DNA from: Candidatus Brevundimonas colombiensis
Lineage (GTDB): Bacteria > Pseudomonadota > Alphaproteobacteria > Caulobacterales > Caulobacteraceae
Assembly: GCA_029202665.1 (NCBI GenBank)
Contig: CP119326.1
Location: 3,038,001 to 3,102,000, forward strand
Length of the DNA: 64,000 nucleotides
Direction of reading: 5' to 3'
Positions 36,128 through 43,610 of this stretch are shown here, in pieces (within the stretch, counting starts at the first letter, position 1; each line of letters starts with the position of its first letter). The notes under the pieces were generated by a model that was given only the letters and a program-made list of their open reading frames with translations, did not search any database and had not been told where the DNA came from. The translations under genes were made by a program, and so were the position numbers.

Positions 36128-37193
36128 TCGGGTGATCATCTGCGCGGCGGGGGGCGGCAAGACTACGCGCATCGTCGAGGAGCTCCTGGCCGAGCCTGGC
36201 GCGCGGGCGGCGTTACTGACCTACACCCAGAACAACGAGCGCGAGATCGCCGCCAAGTTCTACCGCCGCGGGGCGGTGATCCCTGCCCATATCGAAGTCC
36301 AGACCTGGTTCACCTTTCTGCTGCGCGAGCTCGCGCGGCCCTATCAGCATGCGCTGCACGACGAACGCATCGAGGGCCTGCACTGGGTCGAGGGACGTTC
36401 GGCCCTCTATGTGCCGGAGTCCCGGACGGCCGACCACTATTTCCACGACGGGCGGCTGATCTATCCCGACAAGATCGCCAAGTTCGTCTGCGCCTGCGAT
36501 CACAGGTCCGGTGGCGCGGTGATGCGCCGCCTCGCCCAGAGGTTCGACCACATCCTGATCGACGAGGTGCAGGATTTGGCCGGCTATGATCTCGACATCC
36601 TCGAGGCCATGCTCAAGGCGGGCATTCGCCTGACCTTGGTCGGGGATCATCGCCAGGCGACCTACGCCACCAATAAGGCACCCAAGAACAGCAAATTCCA
36701 AGGCTATGGGATTCTCGACAAGTTTAAGGCCTGGGACAAGAAGGGCTTGGTCAAGTTGACCTACGATACCCACACCCATCGCTGTCCGCAGGTCATCGCC
36801 AGCCTGGGCGACAGCTTCTATCCGGACTGCCCGCCGACGGTGTCGAAGAACCAGCAAGTGACGGGGCACGACGGCGTCTTCGTCGTCCGAACCGCCGACA
36901 TCGGCACCTATGCGGCGACTTATCGGCCCCAGGCCTTGCGCTACGATCGCAAGACCAAGTGCGGCGATCTGCCGGCGATGAATTTCGGCGAGGTCAAGGG
37001 CATGACCTTCGACCGGGTCCTCATCTTCCCCCATGGCGGAGCCAAGACCTGGCTAGGCTCAAAGGAGTTGAAGCCGATCGAAAAGTCCCTGGCGAAGATG
37101 TACGTGGCCGCCACCCGGGCCCGCCACAGCCTTGCGTTCGTGTTCGACGGCCAGCCAGCCATTGCCGACGCCGTCATCTATCAGCCAGGCTGA
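36120..37193 (+). CDS. Short UvrD/Rep-like helicase, GajB-like
   Basis: 357 residues from TTG 36120; GTG at 36132 is an alternative. Motifs: IICAAGGGKTTRIVEE (Walker A 10-16), ILIDEVQDLAGYDLDI (DEVQD 148-152), LVGDHRQATY (175-179), NFGEVKGMTFDRVLIFP and KMYVAATRARHSLAF. It is a superfamily 1A helicase core, shorter than the reported GajB (about 490 residues), mainly in the accessory 1B/2B regions. It overlaps the OLD gene, and a HEPN gene follows 3 bases after its stop. In Gabija, GajB senses DNA ends and hydrolyses nucleotides to unleash GajA. Confidence 0.85.
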   Translation: MASRVIICAAGGGKTTRIVEELLAEPGARAALLTYTQNNEREIAAKFYRRGAVIPAHIEVQTWFTFLLRELARPYQHALHDERIEGLHWVEGRSALYVPESRTADHYFHDGRLIYPDKIAKFVCACDHRSGGAVMRRLAQRFDHILIDEVQDLAGYDLDILEAMLKAGIRLTLVGDHRQATYATNKAPKNSKFQGYGILDKFKAWDKKGLVKLTYDTHTHRCPQVIASLGDSFYPDCPPTVSKNQQVTGHDGVFVVRTADIGTYAATYRPQALRYDRKTKCGDLPAMNFGEVKGMTFDRVLIFPHGGAKTWLGSKELKPIEKSLAKMYVAATRARHSLAFVFDGQPAIADAVIYQPG

Positions 37194-37196
37194 GCC

Positions 37197-37736
37197 ATGG
37201 CCTACAAGTCCGCCGACGACATCCTAAAGCCCGACGCCCGGTTCGAGGGCTTCGTGGTGCTTGAAGGCGAGAGGCATCGGCCCATGACCTTCTTTGATCA
37301 TCATGCCGCGATCGGCCGGGTGGTCCTGTCCGGTTCGGCCCCCGCCGAGGTACGCGACGCCTATGACCGGGCGCGCAACACCATGCTCTACGCATTCTTC
37401 GACTACGACCTTCTGGTGGTCGGCGAGATCCAGGCCTATGGCGCTTTCGAGCTGGCGCTCAAGCATCGCATCAATGGGCATGGCGGCGAGTCCAAGGGCT
37501 CGATGCGCAACCTCGTCGACCAGGCCCGTAAGGCCGGGATTTTTCCCAAGCTGGCGGCCGGCGCCATGCCGTTCGACGATCCGGTCGAGGCGATGATCGC
37601 GCTGCGCAACAGCCTCTCCCACGGCAATTCACAGATTCATTCGCCCGGAATGGCGCTCGAGGTGCTGGATTCCTGCGCCTGGGGGATCGACACGGTCTTT
37701 CCGGCGGCGGAGCCTGTAGGATGGCCAAAAAGGTGA
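37197..37736 (+). CDS. HEPN-type protein in the Gabija-like operon
   Basis: 179 residues. The motif ALRNSLSHGN gives R137, N138 and H142, the Rx4-6H RNase signature of HEPN domains, near the end of a helical bundle that includes YAFFDYDLLVVGEIQAYGAF. The ATG is 3 bases after the helicase stop, so it is almost certainly part of the same operon. Standard Gabija has only GajA and GajB; this would add an RNase effector or regulator (inference). Homologues elsewhere could be Abi-like proteins with the same motif. Confidence 0.7.
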   Translation: MAYKSADDILKPDARFEGFVVLEGERHRPMTFFDHHAAIGRVVLSGSAPAEVRDAYDRARNTMLYAFFDYDLLVVGEIQAYGAFELALKHRINGHGGESKGSMRNLVDQARKAGIFPKLAAGAMPFDDPVEAMIALRNSLSHGNSQIHSPGMALEVLDSCAWGIDTVFPAAEPVGWPKR

Positions 37737-37823
37737 GCACATACGAAGCGCGCGCCCGAACCGCGTTAGCAGCTGGATCATCACGCTCAGCGCGGAACGA
37801 CGCATATTGGAGGGGCCTGGACC

Positions 37824-39191
37824 TTGGACGCTGGATTTGTTGATCTCGACATCCTCCTCACCCGGATTCGGCATCCGCAGTCGAAGGTGTATTTTCTTGA
37901 TGCGGTGAAGGCCTACAAGGCTGGCGCTTTGCGTGGTGCGCTCACCTCAGCCTGGGTCGCCTTGGTCTACGACCTGATCGCCAAGTATCGCGAGCTGAGC
38001 GCTATGGGCGATGCGGCCGCGACGGCGTTCCTCCAGGCGTGGGACAACGCGACCGTCACCGGCGACATCCCCAAGCTGCTTCAGCTCGAGGGCGGCATCC
38101 TCGAAGACGCAACGACCAACACCCAAGTCGTCAATCGCATCTCTCGAACGCATCTGGATCGCCTGCGCGAAGACAGACATCTTTGCGCGCATCCGGCCTT
38201 CTCCGCCGAGGCGGGTCTGTTCTCGCCATCGCCCGAGCTGGTGCGGCTTCACCTCGTCAACGCGGTCGATCTCGTGCTGTCGCAGGAGCCCTTGCAGGGC
38301 AAAGCGATCTTCGAGCTGTATGACGTCGATGTGCAGTCGCCTGGCTTTCCAACGGACTACGAACGCATCCTGGACTATGTCGACCAGCGCTACCTGGCGC
38401 GCGTCCGCGCTCAAAACGTCCGCAATTTCGGCGTGGTGTTGGCAAAATCCCTTCTCAAAGGCGTGCCTGCGCAATGGGAGCCGCTCCATCGCAAGATTAT
38501 CCCCTCATTGGTCGCGGTGCGCGAACGCGCCGCTGAGGCCTGGCCAGACATATCCCTGGCGATCGCTAGGCTGATGGACAACCTTGAGCCAGTGAGCCGC
38601 CCTCGCGCCATTGCGTTCATCGCCGCTTTTCCCGATTTCTGGCCACAGCTGCAGGAGCCGACGCGCACGGCCCTGCAAGCAACCATCGACAACGCCGACC
38701 CTGCGGCACTCACCGACTATCGCATCCTGGCAGGCGTGACCTTGCCGCAATTCCGCGCGGCGCTACTTGCGCTAATAGCCGGCCTCAATCGGGAAAATTT
38801 GGCCGCTGCAATCGCCTCTCAGCCCCTCGCCGAACTGTGGCCTCTGGCAGTCGAGCACTACAAAGGTTCTGGCAGCTGGCGCGGATCAGAGGTGAACTTC
38901 AACGACCTCATCACGCCGTTCGCCGGCCGCCTGAGCGGCCAACAGCTTGACCAACTCCTCGAGGCCGTCATCGACAACGGGCAGAACTGGGATGCGGCCG
39001 AAACAGATACGCTTCTGCTCGGTGTGCTACGCAATGCGGTGCCCGGTGATCGGCCGACCCCTGACGCGCGCAATCGCTTCAACCAACACGTTCGCCGCAT
39101 GCGCCGCGCCGATAAATACGAAGACGTATTCACCTTCCTCCAGTCCGACGGCTGGGTGCCGCCGCCGCTGGAACAGCCGGTCGACGACTAA
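37824..39191 (+). CDS. Second HEPN-like protein downstream of the Gabija-like genes
   Basis: 455 residues, helical throughout. The N-terminal domain has LDAVKAYKAGALRGALTSAW, then LREDRHLCAHPAFSA (R118, H123), a HEPN-style Rx4H in which the usual Asn is His. The C-terminal 300 residues are unrecognised and rich in Leu/Ala helices. The TTG at 37824 has GGAGGGG at 37809-37815. The 87-base gap from the small HEPN gene allows co-transcription. It may be a second effector or an immunity component. Confidence 0.6.
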   Translation: MDAGFVDLDILLTRIRHPQSKVYFLDAVKAYKAGALRGALTSAWVALVYDLIAKYRELSAMGDAAATAFLQAWDNATVTGDIPKLLQLEGGILEDATTNTQVVNRISRTHLDRLREDRHLCAHPAFSAEAGLFSPSPELVRLHLVNAVDLVLSQEPLQGKAIFELYDVDVQSPGFPTDYERILDYVDQRYLARVRAQNVRNFGVVLAKSLLKGVPAQWEPLHRKIIPSLVAVRERAAEAWPDISLAIARLMDNLEPVSRPRAIAFIAAFPDFWPQLQEPTRTALQATIDNADPAALTDYRILAGVTLPQFRAALLALIAGLNRENLAAAIASQPLAELWPLAVEHYKGSGSWRGSEVNFNDLITPFAGRLSGQQLDQLLEAVIDNGQNWDAAETDTLLLGVLRNAVPGDRPTPDARNRFNQHVRRMRRADKYEDVFTFLQSDGWVPPPLEQPVDD

Positions 39192-39236
39192 CCGGATTAG
39201 AACGCAGGCGCTCAAATGCCCACGCACGAAACGGAA

Positions 39237-40313
39237 TCAGACAGGAGGTTCCGGATCACCGCGCGCCTGGTCATCCGGCCACTGAAGCCGCCCCAGCAAG
39301 AGCGGCAGCTTGCTGTTCTTGAAATCCCAATCCGAAAGCGGCGCGAACCATTCCGGGGCCGCCTCTCCATGGAGTTGGATGACCTGGTCGCCATCAACCG
39401 TCTGCGCGGCGTAGTACCGGCTGAAAATGCGGCTGGCCCAGCCTATGCCATCCCAAGCCTGATCGGACGGTTCCTCTGGCGTCGCGACAAATTCGACACC
39501 CGCGAACGCGCCGCCGTCGCTGATCGCGTGCGGCCCGCCGACCGACCACTCCCCGTAAAGCAGTAGCACTTCCGCCAGCTTGCGATCTCTGGGATCCGTC
39601 AACTCGACGTCGCCGCTATAGAGTTTCGCCGACCCGATGATGAAATTGGCCAGCCCCTCCTCTCTCAGCGAACGCGGCATATCGGTCGACGCCCCGAGCA
39701 CCAAGCGCAGCGGCGCCTTGGTCATGATGATCACCTCACCGAGCCTTCCGGATTCGTTCGCGAGCACTGCATCCTTCATTGTGACACGCAGGCCGCCGCT
39801 CGGACTGCGGAAGCGATCCGGCGAGATAACCGTCCAGATGTTCCAGAGTGACCAGAAGATCGCCAGCTTCAAGGGCGTTCCCACCATGTCGGCATAGGTC
39901 TGGAGCGAGGCCAGATAGGCCGCAGACATGTGTGTTTTCTGCTTAAAGGGCTCCCTGCCTCGGACGTTCTTGACCTCGACCAACCACTGCTCGCCGTCAT
40001 CGAGAACCACGCGAAAATCCGGCGCTCGGCAGGTGTCTTCGGCATGGACGCGACCGACATCCTCGGTCTTGAGCAATCGAAAATGGCCCAGGCTAAGCAC
40101 CGTCGCTTCGAACAGGCGCTCGGTTCGCGAGCCATGAATCAGCGTCGGGTCCGCCAACGCCTCCTCCAGCTTTGGCGTTGCGTCGGCGAGGAACCGTTCG
40201 ACCAATGACGGATCATTTAGCCCGATGGCATGTTCCCGCGCAAAAGTGGCTACCGACGCGAGTAGGTCGAAAGCCTTGGTCTTTGCTCGCTCTGGCGACG
40301 TCTGATCGCTCAT
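39237..40313 (-). CDS. PD-(D/E)xK nuclease-like protein
   Basis: 358 residues from the ATG at 40311-40313; an upstream start at 40343 adds ten residues. Motif order: RLFEATVLSLGHFRLL (E69), CRAPDFRVVLDDG (D99), WLVEVKNVRGREP (E113, K115). This is a clear PD-(D/E)xK core with the N-terminal helix glutamate. The second half is unrecognised. It lies just downstream of the 248-residue gene on the same strand. It is likely the nuclease of a two-gene system, though no methyltransferase is adjacent. Confidence 0.7.
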   Translation of the reverse strand: MSDQTSPERAKTKAFDLLASVATFAREHAIGLNDPSLVERFLADATPKLEEALADPTLIHGSRTERLFEATVLSLGHFRLLKTEDVGRVHAEDTCRAPDFRVVLDDGEQWLVEVKNVRGREPFKQKTHMSAAYLASLQTYADMVGTPLKLAIFWSLWNIWTVISPDRFRSPSGGLRVTMKDAVLANESGRLGEVIIMTKAPLRLVLGASTDMPRSLREEGLANFIIGSAKLYSGDVELTDPRDRKLAEVLLLYGEWSVGGPHAISDGGAFAGVEFVATPEEPSDQAWDGIGWASRIFSRYYAAQTVDGDQVIQLHGEAAPEWFAPLSDWDFKNSKLPLLLGRLQWPDDQARGDPEPPV

Positions 40314-40352
40314 GACCCCATCACCCCAACGGCGGCTCGACATCGGGCGGGT

Positions 40353-41099
40353 TCATATAGGCTCGGAAGCAGGCCAGATCCTCATCGCTCGGATTCTCCG
40401 CCTCCGGATGAATCGAATGGTCTCGGCGATGTCGCGACGCGTCACATAGCTGATGATTGCGCCGCCATTGCTCAGCTCATACTCCATAGAGCCGCACCAG
40501 CGGTTAGGACGGGCAAGACCCGGAGCGAACGCGATGGGCTTCTTGTTGCCCTTCTTACTCACCTCGTGCTTGGCCAACGCGACGCGGATGAACTCAAGCG
40601 TGGTGAACCCCATTTCCGTCCGCCGGAGGTCAAGCCGCATCTGCTCAGCAAGTTCTGGCCGCTCCTGGGCATCGCGCAATTGTTGCGCGCGCAGCTCGCG
40701 ATCGTAGTGGCGATATCCCAGGTCCCGCTCGAGGTGAGCGGCCTTGAGGTCGATCCCTGAATTCTCCGCAAGCTTGATGACGTCATCGCAGCGCTGGCGC
40801 CATGTCCGAAACAGCTCGTAGGCTGCGAAGATCCACATGGGCGAAAGCGCGCCCAACAGCGCGATCTTCCCACGCGGCGGCTCGTCATCGAACTGATGGT
40901 GCATGACCTCCAACTCCATCGCGTTGAGCGAATTATCAACGAGGCAAAGCTGGCTCGCCTGCATGGCCAGATAAGGGTTCGCGGCAAAGCCGGCCAAGCT
41001 CATCAGCGCTTCGTAGAGGTCAGCCGCGCCGATCTCGGCGACATCGCGATAGCGCGGTTCATCGTCCCGCTCATCGCCAAATTCGTAGGCGTCCGTCAC
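40353..41099 (-). CDS. Hypothetical protein paired with a PD-(D/E)xK nuclease
   Basis: 248 residues of no recognised family, soluble and mostly helical, with an acidic N-terminus (YEFGDERDDEPRYRDV). A hydrophobic stretch IALLGALSPMWIFAAYELFR (about residues 78-97) could be an amphipathic or buried helix. The basic C-terminus ends RFIRRRRIRAMRIWPASE. Together with the downstream nuclease gene it forms an operon-like pair. Its role as regulator, antitoxin or recognition subunit is unknown. Confidence 0.55.
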   Translation of the reverse strand: MTDAYEFGDERDDEPRYRDVAEIGAADLYEALMSLAGFAANPYLAMQASQLCLVDNSLNAMELEVMHHQFDDEPPRGKIALLGALSPMWIFAAYELFRTWRQRCDDVIKLAENSGIDLKAAHLERDLGYRHYDRELRAQQLRDAQERPELAEQMRLDLRRTEMGFTTLEFIRVALAKHEVSKKGNKKPIAFAPGLARPNRWCGSMEYELSNGGAIISYVTRRDIAETIRFIRRRRIRAMRIWPASEPI

Positions 41100-41381
41100 G
41101 TTGTTCCCCCGCCCGTTGTCGCAACTCGATAAGACTGGCCGATCCCCATCGTCGGCAAAGAGTCGGCCAAGCCCCAGAAGTGCGTTATCGCTAGAATATA
41201 GGTAACCAGGTCGCCCGTCCGGATTCTGAGGTGTTGCCTCGCAATTGGCAGCTCCGCCAAGAGACCGTGATAGTCGTTAGTGGCCAAGGCCCAGCCTAAA
41301 AGGACGCTCCAAGCGGACGCTCCGAACTTCGCCTACGAGTCAAAATAAGTCACGGCCTAACCATGTGACGTTCTGCTATTC

Positions 41382-42017
41382 TTACGGTGTTCGGCCTCCC
41401 GACAGCGCCCCCAGACCGCGCCCCTCTAACAGGCGGCGGAGCCAAGTCGGCAGACGCTTCACAGCAGCCATCTCCTCAAAAGCGCTATCAGGCAATCGGT
41501 GCCGCAACACCTCCAATGCGCTTCGGGCGTGCTCTGGACCGAGCCACGCAAGGGCACGGATTGCATCACCGGCCGTGCTGTCAGAAAAAGCGAGACGCCA
41601 AGACGGCGCATGTTGCAGTTCCACGCACTGACGCCCAATCTGGAGCTGACGACTGCGACCACTCGTGAGGTAGACATGGCGCACCGGCGTCTGAGTGGTC
41701 AGCCCCAAGACGTTGGCTGCGGCCGCCCCACTCCGTACGACCGTTGCCCGCGAGTGCGCCGAGAAGCATCGAATGACGCTTTCGACGGTCGGCGGCCGCT
41801 CACCGAAACGCCCCTGAGCAGACAGGACGTACAGACCCCGCCCCACCCGCAAAAGGCGTCCATGGCGAACAAGCTGCGACAGAGACCTCGTCACGACCGC
41901 GCGTGCGCCAAACTGCGGCAACGCCTTCGCAGCGAGGATGTGGCCTTCCGGCAAAGTCGCCGCATACGCCACAAGACGATCCTCCAGGACCGAACCCTTT
42001 CTTTCTGCAGACATCAC
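41382..42017 (-). CDS. AbiEi-type antitoxin (DUF6088 family), orphan
   Basis: 211 residues. LPEGHILAAKALPQFGARAV, then LVRHGRLLRVGRGLYVL, VVRSGAAAANVLGLTTQTP and VYLTSGRSRQLQIG is the winged-helix antitoxin signature of AbiEi/DUF6088. AbiEi represses its operon and neutralises the nucleotidyltransferase AbiEii. No abiEii gene is adjacent: upstream is the integrase and downstream 282 bases lack a gene. It is either an orphan or acts on a distant toxin such as the MNT-HEPN protein at 26.4 kb (weak inference). Confidence 0.8.
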   Translation of the reverse strand: MMSAERKGSVLEDRLVAYAATLPEGHILAAKALPQFGARAVVTRSLSQLVRHGRLLRVGRGLYVLSAQGRFGERPPTVESVIRCFSAHSRATVVRSGAAAANVLGLTTQTPVRHVYLTSGRSRQLQIGRQCVELQHAPSWRLAFSDSTAGDAIRALAWLGPEHARSALEVLRHRLPDSAFEEMAAVKRLPTWLRRLLEGRGLGALSGGRTP

Positions 42018-42030
42018 CCCCTCAAGCTCG

Positions 42031-43460
42031 TCAACCGATTGGCGCGAAGGACGGATTGAACCGCGGCGAGCCGGTCTCTGGCGGCGCCAGGACGGGCGAA
42101 AACGATTGGCCTGCCTCCCACGCCTCCACGGCGTCGGACCATTGCTGCGCCATATGCCGCCTCTGCATCTCGAACTCCGCCTTGTTGTAGACGCCGCGCG
42201 ACGAGCGCTCTTCGTGCGCCAGACCTTTCTCGATCCAGTCCGAGTTGAACCCCATCTCGTGCAGCAGAGTCGACGCAGTCCGACGAAGATCGTGCACGGT
42301 GAAAGGCTCTAGCGGCAGTCCCCTATCGCTGGCGCGCTCGGCGATGGCAACCGTCACCCGGTTGAAGGTCGCGCGCGACATGGGCGCATCGGCGTCGTAG
42401 CGCGACGGCAGCAGATATCGGGAGTTCCCGGCGCAGGTCTTCAGCGCGACCAGGATGTCGAGCATCTGGGTCGAGAGATACACGTTGTGCGCTCGTGACC
42501 GCTTCATGCGGGCCTTGGGGATCGACCAGACGGCGTTGTCGAAATCCACCTCGTCCCAGGTTGCATCCTGTAGCTCGCTTTTGCGCACCATGCTCAGCAG
42601 GATGAACTTCAGGCCAAGCCGGATGGTCGGCAGGGTCGCCACGTCCCCGAGCAAGTCGAGCATGATGCGGATTTCGCTCGGCGACAGGCTTCGGTCCCGG
42701 GGCCTGAAGGTCGCAATGGACGCAGGCCCCACGCCGTCTGCGGGATTGTCGATCTTCTCTCCGTGCAGGATTGCCCAGCCGTAAATCTGCTTCACGATGT
42801 CCCGGACGTGGATGGCCGTAGCTGGCGCCCCTCGATCCACGATCGACTTGCAGTGCGCCCGCAGATCGTCCGGCGTGATCTCGTTGAGCAACCGATTACG
42901 CCACTGGGGCAGAACCTCCCGGTTGAAGATCGACCGGCGCATGTTGCGGGTGCTGTCCGCCATAGGCGCCTTCTCCATCCAGGCCTGGGCGACGTGTTCG
43001 AAGCTGCGGGCTTGCTTGACCGTCGCTTGGCGCGTTGCTTTTCCAGCGCCGGCGACACGCCGTCAGCGATCGTACGCTTGATGTCGAACAGCTTTTCCCG
43101 GGCCTGGGCCAAGCTCAACCCCCCTCGGCCGTAGCGGCCAAGGGTGACCGTCTCCCGGCGACCGTTGAAGGGGTAGTCGTACCGGAAAGAGATGGCTCCT
43201 CCGGGCGACACGAAGGCGTACATGCCGTCCCTGTCGGTACATTTGTAAGGCTTTGATTTGGGGCGTAAATTCTTGAGAGCAGCGTCTGTAAGCACGGTAA
43301 AACGACCTCCATCCAGACAAGTTCGAAACGAGCCCGCCCTCAGGCCATTTTTCTTCGCTTTTTCAATAATTTCAGCGAAACCAATACCGTCACCGGGCTC
43401 GACAGCCCCTTGACGGTATGAAGCCGAATCCTCCGGATCAATGTCTGGAGGTACCGTCAT
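42031..43460 (-). pseudogene. Tyrosine integrase of the guaA-adjacent island, frameshifted
   Basis: The N-terminal part (arm-binding DUF4102 type: LTDAALKNLRPKSKPYKCTD, FRYDYPFNGRRETVTLGRYG, LSLAQAREKLFDIKRTIADG) runs in one frame and the rest in another. The shift is at about 43020-43030: a single base appears lost after AAG (43026-43028), where the joined protein would read AKATVKQARSFEHVAQAWME. The catalytic domain is intact with VRKSELQDATWDEVD (Arg), VHDLRRTAS (HxxR), GLAHEERSSRGVYNKAEF (His, Tyr). It sits beside the guaA 3' end, as integrases of guaA-targeting islands do. The frameshift would block excision unless it is a sequencing error. Confidence 0.85.
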
Positions 43461-43472
43461 CCGGGACGGTAA

Positions 43473-43508
43473 AATGAAAAAAGACCCTCCGAACGATCTC
43501 GAAGGGTC
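43473..43508 (-). terminator. Rho-independent terminator downstream of guaA
   Basis: Arms gaccctccga (43483-43492) and tcgaagggtc (43499-43508) pair with one mismatch. On the minus strand they are followed by TTTTTTCATTTT. The terminator lies 78 bases past the guaA stop, but inside island sequence. Confidence 0.7.
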
Positions 43509-43562
43509 TCGACAGAATTCACAATATCGTCAGTGCGTTATAGGCGTTTTCGGAAGCGACAC

Positions 43563-43610
43563 CGAAAGGTCCCGAAAGGTCCGAATTATTCCCATTCGAT
43601 CGTGCCCGGC
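43563..43610. other. Predicted island attachment site at the guaA 3' end
   Basis: The last codons of guaA (PPGTIEWE then TAA at 43586-43588) mark the boundary. A 9-base direct repeat, cgaaaggtc, occurs at 43563-43571 and 43573-43581 just outside the gene and may be an integrase or end-binding site. A second copy of the guaA 3' end, expected at the other island end, was not found in the window. Confidence 0.5.

Larger units (their letters stand above)
8990..43585. mobile_element. Genomic island ending at the guaA 3' end (mobilisable-element remnants plus defence cargo)
   Basis: The right end is placed at the guaA stop codon, beside a tyrosine integrase; the 3' end of guaA is a known island integration hotspot. 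The left end is placed where a chromosomal-type receptor gene is cut and a conjugative LPD7-type fragment begins. Between them lie a relaxase, MobC, an RP4-like nic sequence, ArdC, DUF736, a ParB fragment and AlpA, typical of alphaproteobacterial integrative elements. The rest is mostly nuclease, methyltransferase and HEPN genes. Parts are visibly less GC-rich (30 of 60 bases are G or C at 17281-17340, 38 of 60 at 45001-45060). No copy of the guaA 3' end was found at the left boundary, so the exact element limits are uncertain. Confidence 0.75.

Noticed and set aside
43461..43585. tRNA gene as the integration target
   Set aside because: No cloverleaf could be drawn in this interval; the guaA 3' end is the better candidate.
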